DNA from: Pseudomonas arsenicoxydans
Lineage (GTDB): Bacteria; Pseudomonadota; Gammaproteobacteria; Pseudomonadales; Pseudomonadaceae
Direction: 5' to 3'
DNA length: 64,000 nt
Assembly: GCF_006438915.1 (NCBI RefSeq)
Contig: NZ_RCZE01000012.1
Location: 124,001-188,000, forward strand
In this document: positions 45,701 to 53,567 of the stretch, piece by piece
Layout of the letters: every line of letters starts with the position of its first letter
Position numbering within the stretch: position 1 is the first letter of the stretch
Made by a program: the position numbers and the translations under genes
The notes under the pieces: model-generated
Told to the model about the DNA's origin: nothing
The model's database searches: none
What the model saw: the letters and a program-made list of their open reading frames with translations, nothing else

Positions 45701-47112
45701 CATGGACAGAGATTACTCTTCCTGCGGAGACAAATGAAAAAATCCTTAAGGCACGTGGAACACAATGTTTTCTTTTTCGTGCAGACGCTTCGGGCCAGCC
45801 GTTACTTACTAAATCTGTCTTTATCCACCTATTACCGGCGTTACTTTATAAAATTCAACGAGACGGTGAGGATTTAGCCACAAAAAGTGATAATAATACG
45901 TTTCGCTTTATAAGTCCTTACACCCCACACAGCTTGCGCGTAAGTTTGATTACTGCGTTTATTGCTGATGGGGACGCACCGATTCATGTGATCTCTAAGC
46001 TAGTCGGCCACACTTCCCTGGTGATGACCATCTACTACACCAAACTGAACAATGAGCAGATGCGCGTGCCCATGGGTGAGATTGAGAAACGCGCAGCACA
46101 AAGATCAGCAGAGCGCTGCGCCGAGGCCCTAAGACTCGGCGGACTTGATGCGCTGAGCGGTCAGCTGATTGCTACTGATGGAAACCGCTGGCTGATCGAA
46201 TCTGATGTACCGAGCACGGCTTGTGTGGTGTTCGATTGCGGCATCTGTCCAAGATCAGCAGCTGCCTGCCACATTGGCGGAAAAGTCGTCGTCGAGCGAA
46301 AGGCCGAGACGTATCACAGCCCTGTTGAGGCCGGTTACCTTGGCCAGAAGAACTGCCCTCGTTGTCGATTCTTCATCACCGGCATCCCGTTCCTCGGCGG
46401 GTTAGTGGCGCTCGCGAATGAAATAGCGTTGGAAATTAATACAGAAAGCGCTCGCTACCAAGGGTACACGACAGAGTTGGATGCACTAGAACAGGAACAC
46501 TACGACGTCTGCCGTGAGGGTAAACCCTTTCTCCACGAGATGGAGCGTAAACGAGCCGTGTCCAACCAGCAGCAAAGCGCGGGTAAGCTCGACGTATTGC
46601 TAGGTGATTACTCAGCGCTCAATGGCCATATCCAAAGCTGTCTGAAACTGATCAACGAGAAGGGGGCAGATTCGAGTGGTGACGTTAGGCTGATCGTTCC
46701 GGGAGACATCCATGACTTAGACGTCGTTTTTCAAGAGTCAGAGTCGAACTACCACCTGCTCGCCGAAATTTGCCAGAACGCGGCAATTTACCAATCTGCC
46801 AACCCTTCGCGGGCCATACCTCTTATTGCCCAAGCTATCGACCGAATGGCAGAAAACAACGGTTTGCCGCCAGCCATGTTCAGGCTAAGCGATGAACAGA
46901 AGATAATCGTAGCTAATGAATTGAGCAGGCTTTTGCTCCAACGATTGGGATCTTGGGAAAAGATCGACGATCTGTTTTCTGGTGATTTGATGCTGCTCGA
47001 TATTGACACTCATGAGCCGGAACTAACGCAAATTTCCGCCGAAGTACGGAACCTCCTATCTAATCCCAATAGCGCTCGACCGCTGCCTCATGAGGTTCCA
47101 CCGTATGAGTGA
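42742..47112 (+). CDS. gmtZ: Long tyrosine recombinase with 11 integrase repeats, GmtZ-like
   Basis: A 1456-residue protein. Residues about 7-650 are 11 repeats of 57-59 residues with the core Y-x-E-A-x-x-A-x-x-L-G-I ... D-P-R-L-P ... G-W-T-x-W-x-x-F-L-G, matching the phage-integrase repeat (PHINT_rpt). The C-terminal recombinase domain keeps Arg883 (P-L-R-G-Q), H1063-S-L-R1066, His1090 (V-G-H-T-S) and Tyr1098/Tyr1099 (Y-Y-T-K). A Cys-rich zinc-like segment follows (C-G-I-C ... C-P-R-C). ATG at 42742 is chosen; GTG at 42733 and 42739 are possible. It overlaps GmtY and GmtX by eight bases each. Confidence 0.82.
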   Translation: MVRKNTTLYTYPEAKVAVLALGVEDSRDYRVRRREDPRLPYAPFKYYAGIGWTNWFEFLGKNKPDLYSTYVEAQIAVLALGIKDSPDYKTRHGQDPRLPTMPSIFYADVGWTDWFDFLGKKKPDLYSIYVDARAAAQELGIKTQSEYYSRYREDPRLPSAPEERYAEVGWTNWFDFLGKKKPAPYATYNDARTAAQELAIKHQTEYTSRYREDPRLPFAPSQCYAGVGWTNWIEFLGEKKPDPYSTYIEARAAARELGIKHKTDYKNRHRQDQRLPSAPAQCYEGVGWTNWLDFLGSNTPNLYPTYAEAQAAVLALGINESRDYQTRHRQDPRLPTFPHNFYVGVGWTDWFEFLGKEKPEPYSTYAEARAAVKQLGIKHQIDYINRHRQDPRLPSAPLQRYAAIGWTSWFEFLGGSTPDIYPTYDEAKAAVLALCINDGRDYKTRRRQDPRLPAVPYQFYANKGWKDWYDFLGNKSFYTYEEAQAAAQGLGIKSGNEYFSRYREDPRLPSTPKKIYAHAGWTDWHQFLDKANHTYTYAEAQEVCRALGLKSSVDYTARYREDPKLPGSPHHFYGKAGWTDWYEFLGKEKSPWHTYAEARSVCQDLGIKTVKEYSARYREDSRLYSNPEQLYANSGWTDWYTFLGSDKPTDCSSDYPNILADVERWLKTQTAIPNKRTAIKIFLNGYVNPLELPDNSKFFLLRTNPFSTTVYTQLIESLAPSSKQTTHSSLEGFFQWLLDADCTDEDNDERIVLQEYRNPLSTILAGYSDSLQRDRPSQSTKPPLGYEYILRARNFLVPNSEAALLTRPTLSDLPHLQDFFDSRIDWMNVDESKIDRSDTNCIWRKVQTSEPTPDGKRQPIEQYQIWSPARFIALYTLLRFPLRGQQILWLDSGEADSEIAALNADGSIRWEKNTGPMVRRVRKTRRPPQAAVQRGNKDAPKLFVTTNKTGRTAGGYHVDWIPDDLMYWFLLLRDWQAKYNTLTDPTPWTEITLPAETNEKILKARGTQCFLFRADASGQPLLTKSVFIHLLPALLYKIQRDGEDLATKSDNNTFRFISPYTPHSLRVSLITAFIADGDAPIHVISKLVGHTSLVMTIYYTKLNNEQMRVPMGEIEKRAAQRSAERCAEALRLGGLDALSGQLIATDGNRWLIESDVPSTACVVFDCGICPRSAAACHIGGKVVVERKAETYHSPVEAGYLGQKNCPRCRFFITGIPFLGGLVALANEIALEINTESARYQGYTTELDALEQEHYDVCREGKPFLHEMERKRAVSNQQQSAGKLDVLLGDYSALNGHIQSCLKLINEKGADSSGDVRLIVPGDIHDLDVVFQESESNYHLLAEICQNAAIYQSANPSRAIPLIAQAIDRMAENNGLPPAMFRLSDEQKIIVANELSRLLLQRLGSWEKIDDLFSGDLMLLDIDTHEPELTQISAEVRNLLSNPNSARPLPHEVPPYE
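42763..44695 (+). repeat. Eleven tandem ~175-bp repeats within the gmtZ-like gene
   Basis: Consecutive units encode the integrase repeat. Units 1-8 are close to each other at DNA level (for example GACCCGAGA followed by TGCC) and units 9-11 are more diverged. The pattern suggests recent expansion of the first part and an older C-terminal part. Confidence 0.85.
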
Positions 47113-47746
47113 ACAACTAGCTTCGCCTCACGAAACCTATGAACGATTGATAAACGAGGCTAGCGATGCGCGCCGCAAGCGGAGCCTGGAGGCATTGAAT
47201 CAGGTTTGCCAGCTGCTGCATGAGCGCGGTTCTTCGGACTTCACGTATAAGAGCATCATTAACCTCGGCCAAGATCGCGGTCTGCCGATACCTGGTGAGA
47301 AATCCATCGTCAATGCTACGGGTGCCCATTACCGAGAGTTAATCCAGTCGTGGAAACTGATCTCGGTTCCTAGCAAGGAAAGTAAAGTGTCAACCGCCAG
47401 TGACTGGATCGAGATGATTGATGATCCGGTGCTGCGTCTGAGCGTAACGTTGCTGGCCAAAGAGTTACGCGCCATCAAATCCAAGATCGCCAGGCAGGAA
47501 AAAGCCAGCGGAGCGCCGATCTATCTGGGTGCACTTGAAGGCGAAGGCCAGAGCATCCCCCTACAGTTAAAACTAAACGATGCTGAACTGGCCGCTCTTA
47601 AGGCAGCGATTGATCCACAAGTTCTTTCGCAACTAGGTTTTTCCTTCGGAAGTCGTGGTGAAGTTATGGATGCTAAGGGTAGGAAAATTTACAAGCCTGG
47701 ATTTCGTGACGCCGTTGAGAAAATTCTTTCTCTGCAGGTGAAATAG
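47105..47746 (+). CDS. gmtX: GmtX-like third protein of the mobile trio
   Basis: A 213-residue helical, charged protein. Residues about 30-60 look like a small DNA-binding helix set (F-T-Y-K-S-I-I-N-L-G-Q-D-R-G-L-P), as in TnpC-type partners of transposon recombinases. Its role in the trio is not known. ATG at 47105 is chosen because GAGG lies nine bases upstream. The start overlaps the gmtZ-like stop as ATGAGTGA, the same eight-base overlap as between the first two genes. Confidence 0.72.
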   Translation: MSEQLASPHETYERLINEASDARRKRSLEALNQVCQLLHERGSSDFTYKSIINLGQDRGLPIPGEKSIVNATGAHYRELIQSWKLISVPSKESKVSTASDWIEMIDDPVLRLSVTLLAKELRAIKSKIARQEKASGAPIYLGALEGEGQSIPLQLKLNDAELAALKAAIDPQVLSQLGFSFGSRGEVMDAKGRKIYKPGFRDAVEKILSLQVK

Positions 47747-47769
47747 CGAGAGCAAGCAGGAGCTCACTG

Positions 47770-48210
47770 ATGGCGAACGGACAACATATTGCAAAACAGA
47801 ATTTCGCTGCCTTCCTCGCGTGGTCGGTATCGAAAACAGACGACGACTTTCGCAAATATGTTCATAAGTGCAAGCTGAAGAGATCCGAAATAGCGTCAGA
47901 ATGCCGTTTTGCGCGAAGTGTCCTCATCCAGAATCCTGCGATCAAAAACGCCCTGGAAACGCTTGAGCAACGCTTACGAACGGTCGGGGTATTGCCCCCC
48001 ACGTCAGAACCCGTTCTCAGACCTCGTACTCCAGCTCCTACCATTCACGATAGGGAGCCCAGTAACCATCAACATGACAGCAAGCGCCTGAGCAGGTTAG
48101 AGCAAGAAAATGCTGCGCTGCGGGCGGAGCTGAGCGAAGCGAAGCGGATGCTTGAGCGCTTCAAGCTGATGTCCGAATTCATGGCTGAAACAGGGAGGAT
48201 GCCACGATGA
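47770..48210 (+). CDS. Small coiled-coil protein in the recombinase operon (VPA1267-like)
   Basis: A 146-residue protein. The N-terminal half has a compact helical region (F-R-K-Y-V-H-K-C-K-L-K-R-S-E-I-A-S-E-C-R-F) that may bind nucleic acid. A proline-rich linker leads to a C-terminal coiled coil (L-E-Q-E-N-A-A-L-R-A-E-L-S-E-A-K). From memory, a family named after Vibrio VPA1267 sits at this place in related islands; that link is not certain. It starts 23 bases after gmtX and its stop overlaps the helicase ATG by four bases. Confidence 0.6.
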   Translation: MANGQHIAKQNFAAFLAWSVSKTDDDFRKYVHKCKLKRSEIASECRFARSVLIQNPAIKNALETLEQRLRTVGVLPPTSEPVLRPRTPAPTIHDREPSNHQHDSKRLSRLEQENAALRAELSEAKRMLERFKLMSEFMAETGRMPR

Positions 48211-50462
48211 GCCCTCGAGTACCTCCCCTAGTCAATGCCACAATTCGTATAACCAGCATTCGTTCAATGAACCGCAAAGGGTGTATTGCCTTCGGCCACC
48301 GCCTCGATCCAGAGACGGGCGACAATGATCGATGCCATTCACTTGTCGTTAGCTTGTCTGCGTCAATTGCAGAACCATCAATCATCGCGGTGGGATGCAT
48401 CTACGAAGTCTACGGCGCGGCGGCCACATTTGAGCGCTCTCACGATCAATTCGTCGTCTTCGAGACGCAGGTTGAAGCGCAGAGCATCCGACTTGTAAGG
48501 CCGTCTGGAAGCCAAATTATTCAGTGGATGTCTGACAATGCGCGCGGTATCAGTAACGTCAAGGCCACGAGGCTTTGGGACAGCCTAGGAGATCGCCTCT
48601 ATGAGGTGCTAGACAACAGTGATGATGATGCGCTAAAGGCGATAATTCCTAACCAAGACATGCGCACCGCTCTCTTTAACAAATGGTTCGAAAATGGAGA
48701 TGCAAGAACTCTACGTTTCGTTCAAGAAAAGAACATTCCGCTTGATCTTGCGAGAAAAGCAATAAAATTTCACAAGGAAAATACAATACAAGCGCTGACT
48801 GATGACCCCTACCGATTGTTATCTTTTGAGGGATCTTGGACGCGAGTTGATCAAATATCTCAGGATAATTTTGGGATTGCTTTAGATGATCCGTGCAGAT
48901 TGGCTGCGGCCCTAGAAGAGGCGCTATACGGAGTCGCTGAAAAAGGTAGTACCTGCGCGACGCTGAATGACATTCAGGCCACAGTCGGGAGGCTCATTAA
49001 ACCCTCGGTGGTAGTCAAAGCGACTCTGGAAAAGGCGCTGCTCCTTGGCAAAAAAACGGGTCAGTTTGTCAGCCGAGAAGCGAATAATTTTGAGCTGATG
49101 CTGCACGCCCCCGGAAGCTACCTGATGGAGCGCCAGTGCGCGGAGTTCATTAAAATACTATTGCGAAGTCCCGTTATTAAAAAGCAACTCTCGACCAATA
49201 TCGATGCCTTGATTAACGACTTCGAATTTGAGGAGCGCCGGCATCAAAACAGTCCGGCATTTGCGTTGAACGAAGCACAACGGATGGCCGTGAAAACTTC
49301 CTGCAGCAATCGATTTTCGATCATTACGGGAGGGGCCGGCGTTGGTAAAACCACCGTTCTGAAAGCACTTTACAGAGTGCTAGATACGCTTGGTAGACCT
49401 CATTTTCAGATGGCTTTGTCTGGCCGCGCTACGGCTCGAATGATTGAGGCGACGGAGCAGCCTGCCACTACTATTGCCGGCTTTCTGCAATCCGTCAGCG
49501 CAGTAGAAATGGGGCCAACGCCGGTCATCGTCATCGACGAAGCCTCCATGCTCGATTTACTTACCTTCCATCGTCTTGTTTGCAAACTACCAAAGGGTAC
49601 GCATCTAGTTCTAGTGGGTGACCCGTATCAGCTCCCTCCTATAGGTGCAGGACTAATCCTGCATGTGCTGTGTGACCTGCCAGGCATGCCATCGACGCAA
49701 CTTACGGAGGCAAAACGCCAGGCGAAGGAATCTGTTATTCCCGCTGCAGCCAAGGCTATACGTACGGGCCAATGGCCGACATTCACCCCGGATGTGAAAG
49801 CTGAACTGGTTTTTTTACCCTGTGCCGATGAAGAAATTATTCCTACAGTGATGCGTCTTTACGATGATGGCGGACAAACACAAATTCTAGGTGCAACTCG
49901 ATCATGTCCATTTGCTGGTGTTAACACGATCAACAGAGCTTGCCACGCGAAATATGCATCACATGCCAAGCCTCTCCTGATCACAAATGCCAAAACCGGC
50001 GACTTTGAGGCTACGGGCTTTTGCGAGGGAGATCTGCTTCTCTACACCGCAAATGATTGGCAGCGGAATTTGCAAAACGGATCTCTAGGGCAGCTTATCG
50101 AGGTATTTGATGAGCCACGCAAAGTTAATGTGGGTACCGACGGTGCACCCATTATGCGTCAGGCTATTGGTGTGGCGGTCTTTGAGGGCGCTTCTCAATA
50201 CATACTTGATACAGATGTTGACCTCATCAACTATGCGTACGCTATAACCGTTCACAAAGCCCAAGGCTCACAATTTCAGCGCGTTATCGTTCCGGTTCGC
50301 CGCTCACGCATCCTGGATCGAACGCTTGTATATACGGCAGTCACAAGAGCGCAGGTGCAAGTGATCTTAGTAGGCGATGATGCGGCTATCAGGGCTGCGA
50401 TTAATCAGCCGCCAAAAGCATTTTCGAGAAAAGTGGGGTTGGGCGAAATGCTTATGGCATGA
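48207..50462 (+). CDS. RecD-like SF1B helicase/AAA ATPase in the recombinase operon
   Basis: A 751-residue protein. Walker A G-G-A-G-V-G-K-T-T is at about 375-383, Walker B V-I-V-I-D-E-A-S near 440, motif III L-V-G-D-P-Y-Q-L-P-P near 472, motif V/VI H-K-A-Q-G-S-Q-F and Y-T-A-V-T-R-A-Q near 690-715. These are the RecD/RecD2 motifs (5'-3' helicase on single-strand ends). The N-terminal 370 residues are less conserved and include a helix-hairpin-like segment. The four-base overlap with the upstream gene places it in the recombinase operon, so a role in element processing or maintenance is more likely than a free-standing cargo role. Confidence 0.82.
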   Translation: MSPRVPPLVNATIRITSIRSMNRKGCIAFGHRLDPETGDNDRCHSLVVSLSASIAEPSIIAVGCIYEVYGAAATFERSHDQFVVFETQVEAQSIRLVRPSGSQIIQWMSDNARGISNVKATRLWDSLGDRLYEVLDNSDDDALKAIIPNQDMRTALFNKWFENGDARTLRFVQEKNIPLDLARKAIKFHKENTIQALTDDPYRLLSFEGSWTRVDQISQDNFGIALDDPCRLAAALEEALYGVAEKGSTCATLNDIQATVGRLIKPSVVVKATLEKALLLGKKTGQFVSREANNFELMLHAPGSYLMERQCAEFIKILLRSPVIKKQLSTNIDALINDFEFEERRHQNSPAFALNEAQRMAVKTSCSNRFSIITGGAGVGKTTVLKALYRVLDTLGRPHFQMALSGRATARMIEATEQPATTIAGFLQSVSAVEMGPTPVIVIDEASMLDLLTFHRLVCKLPKGTHLVLVGDPYQLPPIGAGLILHVLCDLPGMPSTQLTEAKRQAKESVIPAAAKAIRTGQWPTFTPDVKAELVFLPCADEEIIPTVMRLYDDGGQTQILGATRSCPFAGVNTINRACHAKYASHAKPLLITNAKTGDFEATGFCEGDLLLYTANDWQRNLQNGSLGQLIEVFDEPRKVNVGTDGAPIMRQAIGVAVFEGASQYILDTDVDLINYAYAITVHKAQGSQFQRVIVPVRRSRILDRTLVYTAVTRAQVQVILVGDDAAIRAAINQPPKAFSRKVGLGEMLMA

Positions 50463-50818
50463 AGCCGAGACTTAATTTGGCGCTCTGAAGAGACTCGCGC
50501 CCGTAGCCAATGGTTACTCATTATGCAGGCTGGTAAGTACACAATTACCGATTTTGCTATCGACGAGTGCCTAACACCTAAGGAAGTGAACACGGACAAT
50601 ATGATGTGGTAGCAAATGTCCGCAAACCGGGCCCAAGGGCCCGAAATTACGACGTCTTTAGATAGTTCCAGATCTCCCGCCCTGTCAGTCCACGCAGCGC
50701 GACGGAGCTGATCCTGTCGACTTACTATGTACTGGGAGGAATGATCAGCTCGAACAGTTGCACGCTGAATCGTGCGTCGAATGAACGGGCTCACTGGGGC
50801 CTGGAATAGTGGGAAATA
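50463..50818. other. Gene-free stretch after the helicase gene
   Basis: This 356-base gap holds a sharp hairpin at 50629-50644 (CGGGCCC-AA-GGGCCCG) that probably ends the recombinase operon. I see no convincing gene; short frames on both strands lack ribosome sites and family features. Confidence 0.4.
50629..50644. terminator. GC hairpin after recombinase operon
   Basis: CGGGCCC pairs with GGGCCCG around a two-base loop. It is followed by AAATTACG, not by a T-run. Similar hairpins recur at other gene ends in the island (51727, 53505, 54303). Confidence 0.4.
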
Positions 50819-51226
50819 ATGATGATTGACGCGAAATGTCTCTGGCAGCGCGAAAGGAAACGCCGCTACGCCTTGTGGGGTTTAGAACGGCTGCACCCTG
50901 GATCTGACCAAGCGATTCAGTACCTGGCGGTTCTTGATGAAATTGAGCGCCAAGATCGGGATGCCCCCATTGGGGATGCTGTCACCATGTCGGTTGAAGA
51001 GCTCCAAGAATGTGTTCCAGAAACCGAAATCGTGGAAGTCAGCGGATCCCATTTTGTAGTCGTGCTTGACGAGCACATACCAGAACCCTGGAAGACTCGT
51101 TTCGAAGAAGCGAGTACCGGGTCTACCCGTTTACGCCAAGGTTGCTATGCGAGAGATTGGCGTCGGTTTTTACGACTATGGACAGTCGAAATGCAGCACC
51201 TCGCGGCACATAGAGAGATGCGTTAA
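50819..51226 (+). CDS. Hypothetical protein
   Basis: A 135-residue acidic protein that I do not recognise. It has a basic start (R-E-R-K-R-R-Y-A-L-W), a central acidic part and a tail rich in R and W (D-W-R-R-F-L-R-L-W). It is convergent with the orphan antitoxin gene, so it is not that antitoxin's usual RES partner, which would be on the same strand. GGGAAATA upstream gives a weak ribosome site. Confidence 0.45.
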   Translation: MMIDAKCLWQRERKRRYALWGLERLHPGSDQAIQYLAVLDEIERQDRDAPIGDAVTMSVEELQECVPETEIVEVSGSHFVVVLDEHIPEPWKTRFEEASTGSTRLRQGCYARDWRRFLRLWTVEMQHLAAHREMR

Positions 51227-51244
51227 GCGCTGGCCTGACGAGTC

Positions 51245-51694
51245 TCAAACGAGCACCGCCCTCTCCAGTCGACCGATAAGGTCGATGACGGCCTCCGTTT
51301 CCACCCTCGTCCTCATCATATCCAGAGGACGCTTCGAACCAAGCCCACGAACCGGCGTACTCATCCATTCCGTTGCAGCGGCGACATCGTTTTCGAAGAG
51401 GGAAAGGGCTTCCTCAAAGACAGCCACCAATGCAACCAGGCGGTCGCTTTCTACGGCGTTGAACCGCCCTGCTTTCGCTCTACGAGCCATCGTTGTGGGA
51501 GATACGCATATTGCTTTGGAGACAACCCCTCGCGGCACCAGCAGAAAGCTCGCTATCCGCTCTAGGTATTCGAAAGGCAGTCCTTCGTGAACTAGGTCAT
51601 GAAGCATGGTGCCGCGTGACGGCAGCCCTAGGGTCATCCAAACGTTCTGTGGGATCTGGGGCCCTGGTTGGTATTCCTTGACTGATAACAGCAC
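51245..51694 (-). CDS. Orphan Xre/MbcA/ParS-type antitoxin
   Basis: A 149-residue protein. The helix-turn-helix part (V-S-P-T-T-M-A-R-R-A-K-A-G-R-F) and the toxin-binding tail (A-V-F-E-E-A-L-S-L-F-E-N-D ... W-M-S-T-P-V-R-G-L-G-S-K-R-P-L-D) match antitoxins of RES-domain toxins, which degrade NAD+. GTG at 51694 is chosen because GGAGG lies five bases before it. No RES toxin follows downstream, where the next gene is on the other strand. A dead second copy of its C-terminal part lies at 55152-55332. It may act as an anti-toxin against other loci or be a relic. Confidence 0.82.
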   Translation of the reverse strand: MLLSVKEYQPGPQIPQNVWMTLGLPSRGTMLHDLVHEGLPFEYLERIASFLLVPRGVVSKAICVSPTTMARRAKAGRFNAVESDRLVALVAVFEEALSLFENDVAAATEWMSTPVRGLGSKRPLDMMRTRVETEAVIDLIGRLERAVLV

Positions 51695-51755
51695 TTTCAC
51701 CTCCATCTGAAAAATCTACCACCAAGCCGGGCCACTAGGCCCGAACCAGCGACAT

Positions 51756-51859
51756 CTCCAACCGTGCAGCAAACCTATAGGTTTATCCAAGTGTTGGGCC
51801 TACAAATTCAGGCTGGCAGCAGGTTTTCACCTCCAACCGTGCAATGAACCTACAGGTTT
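51756..51859. repeat. Pair of 29-bp direct repeats
   Basis: CTCCAACCGTGCAGCAAACC-TATAGGTTT at 51756 and a near copy at 51831 (differences in the GCAATGAACC and TACAGG part) lie 75 bases apart. They lead into the larger tandem array. Confidence 0.7.
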
Positions 51860-51867
51860 TGCCAGGC

Positions 51868-52520
51868 AACGGCTCGGTTTACATGGCCTGCAGCCAACCG
51901 GAAACGAATATCGAGGGTTTTATCTCCCACCCTATATCAGCAGCATCCCTGGCCCGGTCGGCGTCCGACGAACGAGGATTTCAACAGAGGACACCGGAAT
52001 TCTTGTGCCCCTACCGGAATTTGCTGAGCGTTTCTTGGCAGCAGCAACCACCGAAATTTGGTGAGCGGCTCGGTTTACATGGGCCCACAGCCGGGCTGAG
52101 TCGAATATCGGGGGTTTCATCTCCTACCCTCCATCAACAGGGTCACTGGCACCGTTCGGTGTGCAACCGACCTAGGCACCGGAATCCTGTGTACGCCGAA
52201 CGGAATTTGGTGAGTGCTTCCTGGCCGGAGCAACCACCGAATTTGGTGTGCGGCCTGGATTACATGGCCTGTAGCCGACGGGACTCGAATATCGGCGGTT
52301 TTATCTCCCGCCCTCCATCAGCAGCATATCTAGCACCGGATCGAAATAGGGCACCGGAATCCTGTGTACGCCGACTGGAATTTGGTGAGCGTTTCCTGGT
52401 CGGAGCAGCCACCGGAATTTGGTGTACGGCCTGGGTTACGAAGCCAGCAGCCGACCGGAGTCGAATAACGGCGGTTTTATCTCCCACCCTCCATCAGCAG
52501 CATCGCTGGCACAACTCGGC
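51868..52520. repeat. Four diverged tandem repeats of about 180 bp
   Basis: The same block recurs four times with anchors near 51880, 52077, 52261 and 52437 (spacings 197, 184, 176). Shared pieces are TACATGGCCTG-type start, TCGAATATCGGCGGTTTTAT, CTCCCACCCTCCATCAGCAG, GCACCGGAATCCTGTGTACG and GGAATTTGGTGAGCGTTTCC. No frame is kept through all copies, so it is not a coding repeat. Unit length and lack of short identical repeats exclude CRISPR. Origin is unknown. Confidence 0.8.
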
Positions 52521-52576
52521 GTGCAACAAATCAGGATGTGCACCTCTTCACTCATTTCGGCATTTACACTTGTTGC

Positions 52577-53491
52577 ATGACAAGCGCTCCAAGCGCGGAT
52601 AGTGTCAGCGCCATGAATGTCCAAAATCCGACCCTCCCCGACTCGATTCCTCCTTTAATACTGGTGAGCGCAGACTTGCTGGTGACGAAGACAGCTTTCC
52701 TCGCCGGTCTGGTCGCACCTGAAACCGCTGCGTGCATAAGCAAGCTGCTGATGGACTCTGCCGCCCATTATTCAAGGATCATCGACGGGCACCACACTGA
52801 GCCGGGGGTTCTGAAGGATGCCCCCAGTTTGGCGAACATGCAGTCCACGTCGCGGGAAATCACAGAGTTGCGTCGACGTATTCTTGCGGCGCTAGCCCAC
52901 CACTATCACCTTGTACAAACTCAACCACTATCTGACGGTAATAGGGCTGTGGCGAGGCTGATCGTTCATATACATTTCGCTCAGATCGGATTGCATCCGC
53001 AGCTGTGGTCATTATCTCGCGGTATAGCTCGTAGACATGAGGAGTATCACGCTGCGCTGGGCATAACTGGTGGCACGCAGGAGAGACAACTTACTAGTGG
53101 ATTCCAGCGAACAGACAAAGCCTCTCTCACCTTCATTGAGTTCATGCTTGATGTCTGCCATGAAGAAGTGGACTACATGACTACCGCTCTGAGTCGTCAC
53201 CAGCTTCGTAAGTCCGTTACCCGTGCGTACAGAACAAACTCGCGATTGACGGAAGCAGGCGTCAGCTCAGAAACGATGCCGGCGCTCTTAGCGCTGTTAA
53301 TCCAAGGCTCACTACCTCGCACCGAATTCGTAACGTTTACCGGTCTTCCACGTGAAGCAGCGAGCGACCAGCTCAACCGGCTGTTCAACCTCGATCTCGT
53401 GGTGAGCCCACCATCTAACCTCCAAAGGCTGGAGGTAGGCTTACCGGCCTGGTTTGCTCAGGTTCTCCTTCCCGATTTTCACTTAGCATAA
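52577..53491 (+). CDS. Fic family protein with degraded active-site motif
   Basis: A 304-residue protein with Fic architecture: an N-terminal region, a Fic core, the usual post-core segment L-W-S-L-S-R-G-I-A-R-R-H-E-E-Y and a C-terminal winged-helix part. Fic enzymes transfer AMP to target proteins using H-P-F-x-D-G-N-G-R. Here the aligned motif is T-Q116-P-L-S-D-G-N-R-A-V-A-R: the catalytic His is Gln, and the G-R following N is R-A. AMPylation is therefore unlikely. The start is unsure; GTG at 52538 and ATG at 52613 are alternatives. Confidence 0.78.
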   Translation: MTSAPSADSVSAMNVQNPTLPDSIPPLILVSADLLVTKTAFLAGLVAPETAACISKLLMDSAAHYSRIIDGHHTEPGVLKDAPSLANMQSTSREITELRRRILAALAHHYHLVQTQPLSDGNRAVARLIVHIHFAQIGLHPQLWSLSRGIARRHEEYHAALGITGGTQERQLTSGFQRTDKASLTFIEFMLDVCHEEVDYMTTALSRHQLRKSVTRAYRTNSRLTEAGVSSETMPALLALLIQGSLPRTEFVTFTGLPREAASDQLNRLFNLDLVVSPPSNLQRLEVGLPAWFAQVLLPDFHLA

Positions 53492-53504
53492 AATTGACTG
53501 TAAG

Positions 53505-53521
53505 CCGGGCTGATAGCCCGG
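53505..53521. terminator. GC hairpin after the Fic-like gene
   Basis: CCGGGCT pairs with AGCCCGG around a three-base loop, 14 bases after the stop. It probably serves the Fic-like gene and the convergent gene at 53568. There is no T-run. Confidence 0.45.
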
Positions 53522-53567
53522 AGGGGCGATAACGGTCATAGCCTCAACTAGGATTGCCGGGGTTAAC

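Noticed and set aside
50405..50794. Minus-strand frame of 129 codons after the helicase gene
   Set aside because: It overlaps the helicase 3' end and a terminator-like hairpin, lacks a ribosome site and resembles no protein I know.
50819..51226. RES-domain toxin partner for the antitoxin
   Set aside because: It is on the opposite strand, only 135 residues long, and lacks RES motifs.
51066..51590. Plus-strand frame of 174 codons overlapping the antitoxin
   Set aside because: It is antiparallel to the well-supported antitoxin gene and has a low-complexity, unlike-protein composition.
51868..52520. Possible CRISPR array
   Set aside because: Repeat units are about 180 bases, diverged, with no short identical repeats or unique spacers, and no cas gene is present.
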